Assembly: GCA_016946835.1 (NCBI GenBank)
Contig: JACVTC010000178.1
Span: 177,501 to 241,500, forward strand
Reading direction: 5' to 3'
Source of the DNA: Neocallimastix lanati (nom. inval.)
Lineage: Eukaryota > Neocallimastigomycota > Neocallimastigomycetes > Neocallimastigales > Neocallimastigaceae
Length of the DNA stretch: 64,000 nucleotides
The notes beneath the pieces are model-generated. The model was not told the origin of the DNA. It worked only from the letters and a program-made list of their open reading frames with translations, and made no database searches. Position numbers and translations under genes: made by a program. Below, piece by piece: positions 12,071-23,300 of the stretch (position 1 is its first letter; each line of letters begins with the position of its first letter).

Positions 12071-12809
12071 GAAACAGATTACAAATAACAAATTTTAACA
12101 CAAAAATAAAAAAAACACGTAATAAAAATTCGTTTTTTTAAATAAAATAATCTTTATTAATTAAAAAAAATTAAATCTCTTTTTTGTTATTAACTATCAT
12201 ATAGTCAATAACTAATACATCGATTTAATTATAGAAATTTACATGTATTTATATTTTTTCATTATTACATTATAATATATTATTTCTATCTAATTTACAT
12301 ATATTACCATTTATTTATAAACAAAATATTTATTAATAATTTTATTAAATAATAATTAACTAAACTAAACAATAATTAATTTAATAAACTTTCAACTTAT
12401 TTACAATAATAATTAAATTCAATAACAACTCATTTATTATATATTTATTATATAAATATTATTAATACTAATGTTTATATATTTACAATTCAAAACTATT
12501 TTTGTAAACTATTTAAACTAATTTTAACTATTTAAAACTATTCCGAAATTAATTTTAAAGTATTTTAAACTAACTAAACTAAATTAACTAAGTTAAATAG
12601 AATAACTATTTTAAATAAACTAAACTAAATTAACTAACTTAAATAAATTATTTAGATTTAAGTTATTATCCAAAATTATTTAAATAATAATTTTTCCTTT
12701 ATGAAAAGTTTACATAAATTTATAATTAATTTTCATATACGTAAATCATAAATTTATGTAATTTTATTACATTAATTAATTATGTAATAATTAATTATTA
12801 AAGATTTTA
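12071..12809. other. AT-rich gap between LINE endonuclease and RT
   Basis: About 740 bp with base composition like the intergenic DNA and unlike the LINE coding parts on each side. It is full of ATTAATT and TTAAATAAAC repeats and has no ORF. It could be an insertion, a diverged linker, or the join of two separate LINE fragments. I see no clear terminal repeats. Confidence 0.5.
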
Positions 12810-13943
12810 TTAAATCTTTACAATTTGTTTATCCCGAGGCGGAGTAACAAAACCATCAGGAGATATTTTTTTACAAGAAAGAATAAGTGATAAATGGTCA
12901 GAGATGTCATTAAAAGAGTAGCATACAGAAGCAATATTCAGATAATTTCTTAATTTATCGTTCACTACTATAAAATCAATACAAGAATTCTTTCCACCAT
13001 TAAACCAAGTAAATTGATGACCAACCATATCCATAACAAACCATTTAGGGGAAATTCTAAGAATAAGATCTTTGAGTTGTTGCTTAGTCATGTTGAAATC
13101 ACCAACAATAGCCGAAGGGTTATTCTGATGGTTCTTGAGCCAATTAGCAAAATCAGTTTCCGCTTTTTCTCTAGAATCTTTGTGTTTTTTGCTAGGGATG
13201 TAAATGTTCCCTAAAGAACATTTGACACCCCAAAAAGAGAATATATTTACTGTGAGTATATATCTATATTCAAAATCATCATTAGTGAATTGGCAGGAGG
13301 AGTGCACACCTATATAAAGGCCACTCATACCAGGGATTTTTTTGTCCGCACGTCTCAGTACTGTTCTATAATGATTAAGGAATGGATATGAGTTAGAAAA
13401 AGAGTTAAGGAATGAACTATTACCGACTTCTTGAAGACAAATACAAATAGGATTAAAGATTGAATTAAAATTGGTAAGTCCGTCACGTTTTTCAGAATTC
13501 CAACCATTTATGTTCCAGCTAATACAGAGGTTGAAATATTGAGTATTCGAGAAAGGGTTAGCATACAGGAGGCTTTCAGAGATGGGGATTGAGGGTTCAG
13601 AATAATACCTGATTCTATTAAGATAAACATTGCTAAATGTGCGTATCCTTGAAGTAATCTTCCATTTTATTCTTTTAACAGGTAAGTGCTTAGTAATCAA
13701 ATAAATAACCTTCAAATAATCCGTATAATTATTATAGTTAACTCTTAGGATGAAGTAGTTTTCCATATTAATATAGTGTTTTTTAACGATTCCATGAACA
13801 ACTTCATTACAATTTGATATCTTTTTGCTTAAAAATTCCCATAGTCTACTTTCAGTCCAAGATTCAAGATCATGAATGAAAATTAAAACAAATTTATCAT
13901 GGTCAGGACCATAATGTCGCAGACCTCTACGTATAGTTGACAT
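12810..13943 (-). CDS. LINE endonuclease ORF (APE/EEP family), 377 aa
   Basis: The ORF encodes an endonuclease/exonuclease/phosphatase fold, the enzyme that nicks target DNA for LINE insertion. Motifs in order: SWNINGW (142-148), LQE (170-172, metal-binding Glu), NIYIPS (246-251), VGDFN (280-284), FTWFNGG (311-317), CIDFIVV (321-327) and SDH (348-350, catalytic Asp-His). The residues expected for catalysis therefore appear intact. The first 140 residues are not part of the EN fold and I do not recognise them; LINE endonucleases usually start near their ORF2 N-terminus, so this extension is odd. The frame ends 27 residues after SDH instead of running into RT, so this is probably a truncated ORF2. 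The ATG at 13,943 is the first in frame. Confidence 0.75.
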   Translation of the reverse strand: MSTIRRGLRHYGPDHDKFVLIFIHDLESWTESRLWEFLSKKISNCNEVVHGIVKKHYINMENYFILRVNYNNYTDYLKVIYLITKHLPVKRIKWKITSRIRTFSNVYLNRIRYYSEPSIPISESLLYANPFSNTQYFNLCISWNINGWNSEKRDGLTNFNSIFNPICICLQEVGNSSFLNSFSNSYPFLNHYRTVLRRADKKIPGMSGLYIGVHSSCQFTNDDFEYRYILTVNIFSFWGVKCSLGNIYIPSKKHKDSREKAETDFANWLKNHQNNPSAIVGDFNMTKQQLKDLILRISPKWFVMDMVGHQFTWFNGGKNSCIDFIVVNDKLRNYLNIASVCYSFNDISDHLSLILSCKKISPDGFVTPPRDKQIVKI

Positions 13944-14696
13944 AATAAAATAAAAAAACTTATCTATATTAATTAAAAGTAAATGTAATATAAAAATAAA
14001 AAATAAAATTAGTAAAAATTAAAAAATTAAAAAAAAAAAATAAAAATTTATTGCTGTTGTCTTCTCTTTCGTGTATATTGTTTGCTAAATCTTGTTTGTT
14101 TTTCTTTCTTTTTGTGTTGACTAGTTTTTAATTAATGATTTTCAATTATAAATTCCTGTTTTGTGTAAAAATTTCTGTAAAATAATCATATATAATATAA
14201 AATTTAAATGTTAATGAAATAATAGTTGTGAAAAAACCATAAAAAGATTCCCATCCGTTAAATAATGTCTTAAACACAAGCTTTGGAGTGAATCAATCTC
14301 CTACATTTCCATTTTACAATAGCTACATGAAAGTATAAATAATACTATTATAGAAAAATACATATACAAAATAATGCTAAAGTAAAAAATACAATAGATT
14401 CATTACAATGGTAATATGTAGAAACTACATATTATTAATTATACAACTCCAATGTTACTACATATCCAGTTTAAAACAATATAAAACATCAGGTTCACTT
14501 TCTACAGTCTTCCAGTATTCCAGTTTTCACTCTTCGTACTAGAAGCCACTTTAGAAAGGATAACCATATATTATCATCAGAATCACAGAAAGCTGTAATT
14601 AGTACACCTGATATAGGTTATTCCTTTTCCATCAACCCTCCATGGACCTGGAAAAACAGTCCACTTCATTGGGGAATTTAAAAACGGTTTTTATAT
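13944..14696. other. Spacer with unrecognised less AT-rich remnant
   Basis: 14,049-14,122 on the minus strand reads as a very basic peptide tail ending QYTRKRRQQQ and TAA. 14,230-14,690 is less AT-rich and on the minus strand has a short open stretch GPWRVDGKGITYIRCTNYSF near 14,590-14,650, then stops. No family is recognised. This may be 5' LINE sequence or an older gene fragment. Confidence 0.3.
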
Positions 14697-15166
14697 AATT
14701 TTATTTTTTTTTTTTATTTATTTATTCATTTTTTTTATTTATTTATTTATTTATATTAATAATGCTTTATTTATTTATTTTATTTATACTAATATTGTTT
14801 TATTTATTTTTATTTATTTATTTATTTATACTAATAATGTTTTATTTATTTTATTTATTTATTTATATTAATAATGTTTTATTTATTTTATTTATTTATT
14901 TATATTAATAATGTTTTATTTATTTTTATTTATTTATTTATTTATTTATACTAATAATGTTTTATTTATTTTTATTTATTTATTTATATTAATAATGTTT
15001 TATTTATTTTTATTTATTTATTTATTTATTTATACTAATAATGTTTTATTTATTTTTATTTATTTATTTATACTAATAATGTTTTATTTATTTTTATTTA
15101 TTTATTTATTTATTTATACTAATAATGTTATATTTATATATTTATTTATTTATACTAATAATAAGT
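14697..15166. repeat. TTTA-based minisatellite
   Basis: About ten tandem units of roughly 40-55 bp, each with a TACTAATAATGTTTTATTTA or TATTAATAATG core followed by a variable number of TTTA repeats. The 85-residue plus-strand ORF in it is only translated repeat. Confidence 0.85.
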
Positions 15167-15273
15167 AAAAAATATTTTATTCAAGTTAAAATATGAAAAT
15201 TTAGTAATTCCATGAAGGTCATAAGGGAACATTTTTATTAAATAACTTATTTTTTAATAAATAATTAGTAAAT

Positions 15274-15312
<39 letters not shown>

Positions 15313-15411
15313 CTAATATATTTAAATATATATATATTTTTTTTATATCTAAAAAAAAAGAAATTGAAAGTTTTAAAAAACTTAAACAATTTCTATGTTT
15401 TTCTTATTAAA

Positions 15412-15449
<38 letters not shown>

Positions 15450-15545
15450 TTAATCATTATCATTATTATTAATTAAAATAATAATAATATTCTTAATAAT
15501 TAATATTTTAAATTGGATTTCTTACCTCATTTATTCATTTTTCAT
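15167..15545. other. Poly-T rich spacer
   Basis: Homopolymer T runs (15,279-15,307 and 15,411-15,436) and AT filler. No ORF or structured RNA is seen. Confidence 0.6.
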
Positions 15546-15854
15546 TTATTTTCCTAAGCAATATGATTTTTTATTCTTATAACCAATTAATAATTTAATT
15601 AACTCAATACTATCTTTACAAGAAGTCAATAAAAGTGGATATTCTACATCTTTATTCTTTTCATTTATTTCCAATTTAGCATTTATTTTACTTTCATAAT
15701 CAATTAATAATCTAACGATTTCAAGATTATCATTAGCAATGGCAAACATAAGGAGATAATTTCCATTTTCATTTTTTTTCATTGATTTCTAAAGTTAATT
15801 TTATTTTTAATGGAATAATCAGTTAATACTTTAACTATTTCAACATTATTCTTT
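15546..15854 (-). pseudogene. Frameshifted ankyrin tail of copy B
   Basis: Downstream of the stop that ends copy B at 15,855, ankyrin-like sequence continues in other frames: FHFTLHYGIEKNNVEIVKVL, then NENGNYLLMFAIANDNLEIV, LEINEKNKDVEYPLL and KDSIELIKLLIGYKNK, to a stop at 15,546. At least two single-base shifts separate these pieces, one next to an A-run near 15,783. The same order of unit types occurs inside ankyrin gene C at about 33,480-33,760 (GIEKNNIEIV, LAIANDNIEIVRLL, LEINEKNNNGDYPLL). So the ancestral protein continued and copy B lost its tail. Confidence 0.7.
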
Positions 15855-18800
15855 TCAATACCGTAATGAAGTGTGAAGTGAAACTCTTCCCCATTTATTT
15901 TTATCTTGCCATCTGTAATTTTCCAATTTCAAAATAAAATTATTTCTACTGGCATACATAAATAATAATATAATCATATCATCATTGTATTTACAAGCGG
16001 CCCTTAAAAGTGGATAATTCCCATAATTATTCTTTTCATTTATTTTTAAAATAATTTTCATTTTATTGGCATAATCAATTAATAATTTAACCATTTCAAT
16101 ATTGTCTTTATAAACGGCACTTAAAACTGGATAATTCCCATAATTATCCTTTTCATTTATTTTTAAAACAATATTCTTTTTATTGGCATAATCAATTAAT
16201 AATTTAACCATTTCAATATTGTCTTTAAAAATGGCACTTAAAAGTGGATAATTCCCATCGTTATCTTGGTCATTTATTTTTAAAACAATATTATTTTTAT
16301 TGGCATAATCAATTAATAATTTAACCATTTCAATATTATTTCTATTAGTAGCACAGAGAAGCGGGTAATCCCCATCATTATCCTGTTCATTTATTTTCAA
16401 AATAATATTATTCTTATTGGCATAATCAATTAATAATTTAACCATTTCAATATTGTCTCTATAAATGGCTCTTAAAAGTGGATAATTCCCATAATTATCC
16501 TTTTCATTTATTTTTAAAATAATTTTCATTTTATTGGCATAATCAATTAATAATTTAACCATTTCAATATTATTTCTATTAGTAGCCCAGAGAAGTGGGT
16601 AATCCCCATCATTATCCTTTTCATTTATTTTTAAAACAATTTTCATTTTATTGGCGTAATCAATTAATAATTTAACCATTTCAATATTGTCTCCATAAAT
16701 GGCTCTTAAAAGTGGATAATTCCCATAATTATCCCTTTCATTTATTTTTAAAATAATTTTCATTTTATTGGCATAATCAATTAATAATTTAACTATTTCA
16801 ATATTATTTTTATTAGTAGCCCAGAGAAGTGGGTAATCCTCATCATTATCCTGTTCATTTATTTTCAAAATAATATTATTCTTATTGGCATAATCAATTA
16901 ATAATTTAACAATTTCAATATTGTCTCCATAAATGGCTCTTAAAAGTGGATAATTCCCATCGTTATCTTGGTCATTTATTTTTAAAACAATATTCTTTTT
17001 ATTGGCGTAATCAATTAATAATTTAACCATTTCTATATTATTGTTATTCATGGCACTTAAAAGTGGATAATTTCCAGATTTATGATGGCATTCATTTATT
17101 TTTAAAATAATTTTCATTTTATTGGCATAATCAATTAATAATTTAATCATTTTAATATTGTCTTTATAAAAGGCACTTAAAAGTGGATAATTCCCATCGT
17201 TATCTTGGTCATTTATTTTTAAAATAATATTATTTTTATTAGCATAATCAATTAATAGTTTAACTATTTCAATATTTTTCTTATTAATGGCCTTGAGAAA
17301 TGGATAGTTTCCCAATTCATCCTGTTCATTTATTCTTAAAGTAAAATTATTCTTATTAGCAATATAAATTAATAATTTAACCATTTCAATATTATTCATA
17401 TCAATGGCCTGGAGAAGTGGATAGTTTCCGAATTCATCCTGTTCATTTATTATTAAAGTAAAATTATTTTTATTAGCATAATCAATTAATAATTTAACTA
17501 TTTCTATATTATTGTTATTCATGGCACTTAAAAGTGGATAATTTCCAGATTTATAATGGTATTCATTTATTTTTAAAATAATATTATTCTTATTGGCATA
17601 ATCAATTAATAATTTAACCATTTCAATATTGTCTCCATAAATGGCTCTTAAAAGTGGATAATTCCCAAAATTATCCTTTTCATTTATTTTTAAAATAATA
17701 TACTTTTTATTGGCATAACCGATTAATAATTTAACTATTTCTATATTATTTTTATTAATGGCCCAGAGAAGTGGATAATTTCCAGAGTTATAATGGTTTT
17801 CATTTATTTTTAAAATAATATTATTCTTATTGGCATAATCAATTAATAATTTAACCATTTCAATATTGTCTCTATAAATGGCTCTTAAAAGTGGATAATT
17901 CCCATAATTATCCTGTTTATTTATTTTTAAAATAATATTATTTTTATTGGCATAATCCATTAATAATTTAACTATTTCTATATTATTTTTATTAATGGCA
18001 CTTAAAAGTGGATAATTTCCAGATTTATGATGGCATTCATTTATTTTTAAAATAATATTATTCTTATTGGCATAATCAATTAATAATTTAATCATTTCAA
18101 TATTGTCTCCATAAATGGCTCTTAAAAGTGGATAATTCCCATAATTATCCTTTTCATTTATTTTTAAAATAAGATTATTCTTATTGGCATAATCAATTAA
18201 TAATTTAACCATTTCAATATTGTCTCTATAAATGGCTCTTAAAAGTGGATAATTCCCATCATTATCCTTTTCATTTATTTTTAAAACAATTTTCATTTTA
18301 TTGGCATAATCAATTAATAATTTAACCATTTCAATATTATTTTTATTGACATAATCAATTAATAATTTAACCATTTCAATACTATTTTTATTAGTAGCCA
18401 ATAGAAATAGGTAATTCCAATCATTATTCCATTCATTTATTTTTTCAAGAGTGTTATTTTTATTGTCATAATCAATTAATAATTTAAACATTTCAATATT
18501 GTCTCCATAAATGGCTCTTAAAAGTGGATAATCCCTATCCTTATTCCGTTCATTTATTTTTAAAGCAATATGATTTTTATTAGCATAATCAATTAATAAT
18601 TTAACTATTTCAATATTATTTTTATTAGTAGCCCAGAGAAGTGGGTAATCCCTATCCTTATTCCGTTCATTTATTTTTAAAGCAATATGTTTTTTATTAG
18701 CATAATCAATTAATAATTTAACCATTTCAATATTATCCTTATAAGTGGCCCAGAGAAGCGGATAATCCCCATCAATATTCTGTTCATTTATTTTTAAAAC

Positions 18801-20471
18801 AATATGATTTTTATTGGCATAATCAATTAATAATTTAACCATTTCAATATTATTCTTATCAATGGCCTGGAGAAGTGGATAGTTTCCCAATTCATCCTGT
18901 TCATTTATTACTAAAGTAAAATTATTCTTATTGGCATAATCAATTAATAATTTAACCATTTCAATATTATCTTTATAAATGGTACTTAAAAATGGATAAT
19001 TCCTTTCGCTATCCTGTTGATTTATTTTTAAAATAATATTCTTTTTATTAGCATAATCAATTAATAATTTAACTATTTCTATATTATTTTTATTAATGGC
19101 ACTGAGAACTGGATAATTTTGCCGTATATTCAGTTCATTTATTTTTAAAATAATTTTCATTTTATTGGCATAATCAATTAATAATTTAATCATTTCAATA
19201 TTATCTTTATAAATGGCACTTAAAAGTGGACAATTCCCATGATTATCCTTTTCATTTATTTTTAAAACAATATTATTTTTATTGGCATAATCAATTAATA
19301 ATTTAACTATTTCAATATTATCTTTATTAGTGGCGAGAAGTGGATAATTCCCATAATAATCCTTTTCATTTATTTTTAAAATAATATTATTTTTATTGGC
19401 ATAATCAATTAATAATTTAACTATTTCAATATTATCTTTACTCATGGCACAGAGAAGTGGATAATTTCCATATTTATGATTGTTTTCATTTATTTTTAAA
19501 ATAATTTTATATTTATTGGCATAGTAAATTAATAATTTAACTATTTCAACACTATTCCAAATAGTGGCATGAAGAAGTAGATAATTCCCATCATTATCCT
19601 GTTCATTTATATCAAAATCAATTTTCATTTTATAGACATAATCAATTAATAATTTAACTATTTCAACTTTATCTTTATTAATGGCCCAGTGTAGTGGATT
19701 ATCTCCGTCATTATCCTTTTCATTTATTTTCAAAACAATATTCTTTTTATAGGCATAATCAATTAATAATTTTACTATTTTGACATTATTATTATAAATG
19801 GCAAACAAAAGTGAATAATCTCCATTTTCATTCCGTTCATTTATTTTTAAGTCAATATAATTTTTATTGGCATAATCAATTAATAATTTAACGATTTCAA
19901 TATTATTATTGTAAGTGGCCCAGAGAAGTGGATAACTTCCATTAACATCCTGTTCATTTAGTTTTAAAATAATATTATTTTTATTGGCATAATCAATTAA
20001 TAATTTAACTATTTCAACGTTATCTTTATTAGTGGCCCAGAGAAGTGGATAACTTCCATTATTACACTTCTCAAGTATTTCTAAAAGAATATTATTTTTA
20101 AGGGCATAATCCATTAATAATTTAACTATTTCTACATTATTATTATAAATGGCAAACAAAAGAGAATAAACTCCATTTTCATCCTTTTTATTTATATTTA
20201 AACCAATATTATTTTTGCTGGCAAAATCAATTATTAATTTAACTATTTTAATATTATCTTTAAAAGTGGCCCCGAGAAGTGCATAATTTCCGTCAATATA
20301 CTTTTCATTTATTTTCAAACCAATACTATTTTTATTGGCATAATCAATTATTAATCTTATATTATCAATATCTTCATTTTTAATATCATTTTCAAAAAGA
20401 TCTTCAAGTTTATCACAACTTTGTACGATAAATGGCTCATTTACTTTTTTATAACAATTAAATAAATGCAT
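15855..20471 (-). CDS. Giant ankyrin-repeat protein, copy B (1,538 aa)
   Basis: Starts at the same N-terminus as copy A (MHLFNCYKKVNEPF) and carries about 38 ankyrin units with a 39-residue period, most ending LLIDYANKNNIILKINE. There is no transmembrane segment, enzyme domain or signal peptide, so it is a likely protein-interaction scaffold with unknown partner. Near 18,340 one unit is internally shortened so that two LLIDY helices are separated by only about a dozen residues; the same shortened unit occurs in copy A near 2,940. The last residues, after NNFILKLENY, are a frameshifted non-ankyrin tail (GRVSLHTSLRY), so the present stop is probably not the original one. Copies A and B are close paralogues whose start codons are 15.4 kb apart in the same orientation. 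Confidence 0.85.
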   Translation of the reverse strand: MHLFNCYKKVNEPFIVQSCDKLEDLFENDIKNEDIDNIRLIIDYANKNSIGLKINEKYIDGNYALLGATFKDNIKIVKLIIDFASKNNIGLNINKKDENGVYSLLFAIYNNNVEIVKLLMDYALKNNILLEILEKCNNGSYPLLWATNKDNVEIVKLLIDYANKNNIILKLNEQDVNGSYPLLWATYNNNIEIVKLLIDYANKNYIDLKINERNENGDYSLLFAIYNNNVKIVKLLIDYAYKKNIVLKINEKDNDGDNPLHWAINKDKVEIVKLLIDYVYKMKIDFDINEQDNDGNYLLLHATIWNSVEIVKLLIYYANKYKIILKINENNHKYGNYPLLCAMSKDNIEIVKLLIDYANKNNIILKINEKDYYGNYPLLATNKDNIEIVKLLIDYANKNNIVLKINEKDNHGNCPLLSAIYKDNIEMIKLLIDYANKMKIILKINELNIRQNYPVLSAINKNNIEIVKLLIDYANKKNIILKINQQDSERNYPFLSTIYKDNIEMVKLLIDYANKNNFTLVINEQDELGNYPLLQAIDKNNIEMVKLLIDYANKNHIVLKINEQNIDGDYPLLWATYKDNIEMVKLLIDYANKKHIALKINERNKDRDYPLLWATNKNNIEIVKLLIDYANKNHIALKINERNKDRDYPLLRAIYGDNIEMFKLLIDYDNKNNTLEKINEWNNDWNYLFLLATNKNSIEMVKLLIDYVNKNNIEMVKLLIDYANKMKIVLKINEKDNDGNYPLLRAIYRDNIEMVKLLIDYANKNNLILKINEKDNYGNYPLLRAIYGDNIEMIKLLIDYANKNNIILKINECHHKSGNYPLLSAINKNNIEIVKLLMDYANKNNIILKINKQDNYGNYPLLRAIYRDNIEMVKLLIDYANKNNIILKINENHYNSGNYPLLWAINKNNIEIVKLLIGYANKKYIILKINEKDNFGNYPLLRAIYGDNIEMVKLLIDYANKNNIILKINEYHYKSGNYPLLSAMNNNNIEIVKLLIDYANKNNFTLIINEQDEFGNYPLLQAIDMNNIEMVKLLIYIANKNNFTLRINEQDELGNYPFLKAINKKNIEIVKLLIDYANKNNIILKINDQDNDGNYPLLSAFYKDNIKMIKLLIDYANKMKIILKINECHHKSGNYPLLSAMNNNNIEMVKLLIDYANKKNIVLKINDQDNDGNYPLLRAIYGDNIEIVKLLIDYANKNNIILKINEQDNDEDYPLLWATNKNNIEIVKLLIDYANKMKIILKINERDNYGNYPLLRAIYGDNIEMVKLLIDYANKMKIVLKINEKDNDGDYPLLWATNRNNIEMVKLLIDYANKMKIILKINEKDNYGNYPLLRAIYRDNIEMVKLLIDYANKNNIILKINEQDNDGDYPLLCATNRNNIEMVKLLIDYANKNNIVLKINDQDNDGNYPLLSAIFKDNIEMVKLLIDYANKKNIVLKINEKDNYGNYPVLSAVYKDNIEMVKLLIDYANKMKIILKINEKNNYGNYPLLRAACKYNDDMIILLFMYASRNNFILKLENYRWQDKNKWGRVSLHTSLRY

Positions 20472-20833
20472 ATTAAATAAAATGTAAAAATAATTTTTAT
20501 AATTATACTTTTAAATCTTCAAATTCAATTGAAACTATCTTAAATTCTGATGGTACAAAGATTGTCAAGAGGAATATTTATTTAAATGAGAATTTAATAA
20601 TTTAATTAAAATAAAATAATAAATGAAATATAAATAAAATTTTTATATATAAATGAATATTTAAAATTTATTAATATAAAATATATTATTTATCAAAAAT
20701 AATAATTATGAATAATAAACAAAAAATAAAAAAATTAGATTGTTTTTGTTTTTTTTTTTTTTTTTTAAAAAAAAGTTTTTATTTCTTTTTTTTTTTTTTT
20801 TATATTTTTTGTTTTATTAATTAAATGAATGAA

Positions 20834-20872
<39 letters not shown>

Positions 20873-23003
20873 AATAATAATATATTTATTAATTAAAAAT
20901 AATTTTAAAACAAATTTTATTAAAAACGGTTAAAAATAGAAATATTAAACTTTGAATGATTTTAGGTTGATGCCCAGCCATTAAAAAATTTTAATGTATT
21001 TCTTATCATATATTAATTAAATTATCAATTAAAATGTTTTTTTGACAACAAAAAAAAAAATTAATTTAACAAAACCAAAAAAAAAAAAAAAAAAAACATG
21101 TGATATACTATTTTGATCATGCTTATTAATTATTTTATTATATATTTTCATATATATATGTACTATAAACATAGATTACTCTAAAATTATTATATTTTTT
21201 TATATTAAAAATAAAATAAAAAAAAAAATTCTCCATTTAATTTAATTATTTATTATTTTTACTTTTTTTAATTACTTATATATTACTAACAAAATTATTA
21301 TATATATATTTATTTATTTTATTATTTATTTATTTTATTATTTATTTATTTTATTATTTATTTATTTTATTATTTATTTATTTTATTATTTATTTATTTT
21401 ATTATGTATTATTTATTATATATTAATAAATACTCTTTTTTATTATTTATTATTTATTATTCAATTATTTATTATTTATTATTTATTTATTATTTATTTA
21501 TTATTTATTAATAAATACTCTTTTTTATTATTTATTATTTATTATTTATTATTTATTTATTATTTATTTATTATTTATTAATAAATACTCTTTTTTATTA
21601 TTTATTATTTATTATTTATTATTTATTATTTATTATTTATTATTTATTATTTATTATTTATTATTTATTATTTATTTATTTTATTATTTATTTATTTTAT
21701 TATTTATTTATCTATTTATTAAAATTATTCCGCTGAAAAATTTTTTATAAGAATTTTCCAAAATGCAAATGAAAAATTTCAAGATCTGCACTACTACCAA
21801 TTAAATGACAGTATGACCTTATATGGTATTTTTATAGTATGTGTGACATTTTTGTGCAACAATTCATTGGCGATGAGTTTTTTTTTTTTTAAAATAATGA
21901 AAAGTAAAAATTTATTATTAAATATTATAAATAAAATGATACTATTTAAATAGAAATAATTTAATCTATTTTATATGAAATAGGCAATATATTCATGATA
22001 TATTCTAATCTATAGAACAATATTAATTATATATAATTTTATATGCATTAAAGTATGATAATTTTGATAATTATAATAAAAATAAAAATAAAAATAAAAA
22101 TAAATTAAAATAATTATTATCAAAAAGAGAATATTAAATTTTAATATTTAATAATTATTTATCAAGAAGAGAATATTTAATAATTAATATTAAATATACA
22201 AATAGATTAACTACACCTGCTTGTTTTAGATCAATATGCTGTCTAATTTTTAGTAATATAATTCTATCTTTATTAATGATTAATATTTACCTAAAAAAAA
22301 AAAAAAAAAAAATAACCAAATTAACCTCCTTTCACGAAGAATCCTTTTTACTTTGGTTTTTTTTTTTTTCCTTAAAAAAATTATTAGTTTTAATCATAAA
22401 CTAAATATATATATAAAATAAAAATAAATGCTGCATATAATTTAATTAAATAATTACTATAATAAATAATATCAACTCTATTTATAATATATAATAAACT
22501 TATTAATTATAATTAAGACATCATCCTAAACATTATTATTAAGAAAAGATATTAAATGCATACAAAATACAAATATGTTACTGCATTTCTCCAATTTTTA
22601 AAATACAAATTTTCAATACGCCATTTATTTTTAATAGCTTACAAAATTTTATGTTAACGCCACAAAAAATTTTAACACAATTATATGTAAAAAAAAAAAT
22701 AAATGTATAAATAAATAAATAAATATAGAATGTAATAATATATAAGTATATAAAATAAAATAAAATAAAATAAATATTGAATGTAATAATATAAAAGTAC
22801 AAGTATATAAAATTAAATAAAATAAAATAAAATTAAATAAAATAAAATAAAATAAATATCTATTATTATTTTTTATTAAAGAATATTATAGATCAATGTT
22901 TTAGAAATGAAATTTTTTTTTTTTTACATTTTTATTATATTCAATTAATGATAATATATAAAACAATATTATTGATTGTTACTAATCTCATTAAATATAA
23001 ATG

Positions 23004-23037
<34 letters not shown>

Positions 23038-23260
23038 CTAACATATATAATTAAATAAAACATTTTATTTTTAAAAATAAATTGTCTTTAATATTCTTTA
23101 ATAAAAAAAAATAATAATAATTATTTATTTTATTTAATTTTATATACTTGTACTTATATGATTACATTCTTTATTTATTTATTTATTTCTACAATTAATT
23201 GAAAAACTAATTTTTTCAAAATTAATATAAAGAATAATAGTAGATAATTAATATTATAAT
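20472..23260. repeat. Upstream flank of ankyrin copy B, duplicate of 5,077-7,564
   Basis: Aligns with 5,077-7,564 through all its islands, including 20,940-20,980, 21,720-21,880, 22,212-22,345 and 22,578-22,692. The main difference is an expansion at 21,300-21,715. No gene is seen apart from the conserved coding-like scraps described for the other copy. The homology ends just before the MULE remnant at 23,301. Confidence 0.75.
21300..21715. repeat. Expanded TTTATT minisatellite
   Basis: Long array of TTTATTATTTA units interrupted three times by TATTAATAAATACTCTTTTT. The equivalent site in copy A (about 5,895-5,970) is roughly 340 bp shorter, so the array grew or shrank after the duplication. 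The interrupting motif reappears inverted in the 28.5-kb minisatellite. Confidence 0.8.
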
Positions 23261-23300
23261 TTTAATTATATAATTAAAAAATATTTATAAATATATAGAA

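Larger units (their letters stand above)
9070..13943 (-). mobile_element. Broken non-LTR retrotransposon (LINE) with APE endonuclease and reverse transcriptase
   Basis: In minus-strand order, an apurinic-type endonuclease ORF (13,943-12,810) comes first, then an AT-rich gap (12,809-12,071), then a frameshifted reverse transcriptase and C-terminal zinc-finger region (12,070-9,070). This is the usual EN-RT order of LINE ORF2, so the two parts probably belong to one element. The region is visibly less AT-rich than its surroundings, as expected of a recent arrival. No LTRs are seen and no clear poly-A tail or target-site duplication can be assigned. A basic peptide end (KKKEKQTRFSKQYTRKRRQQQ-stop region, 14,122-14,049) just upstream may be the tail of an ORF1, but this is a guess. 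Confidence 0.75.

Noticed and set aside
14911-15168. Plus-strand ORF of 85 aa
   Set aside because: Translation of a TTTA minisatellite only.
22578-22802. Minus-strand 74-aa ORF as a full gene
   Set aside because: Its N-terminal half is translated AAATA repeat; only the last 38 codons are conserved with the other copy, so it is listed as a remnant.
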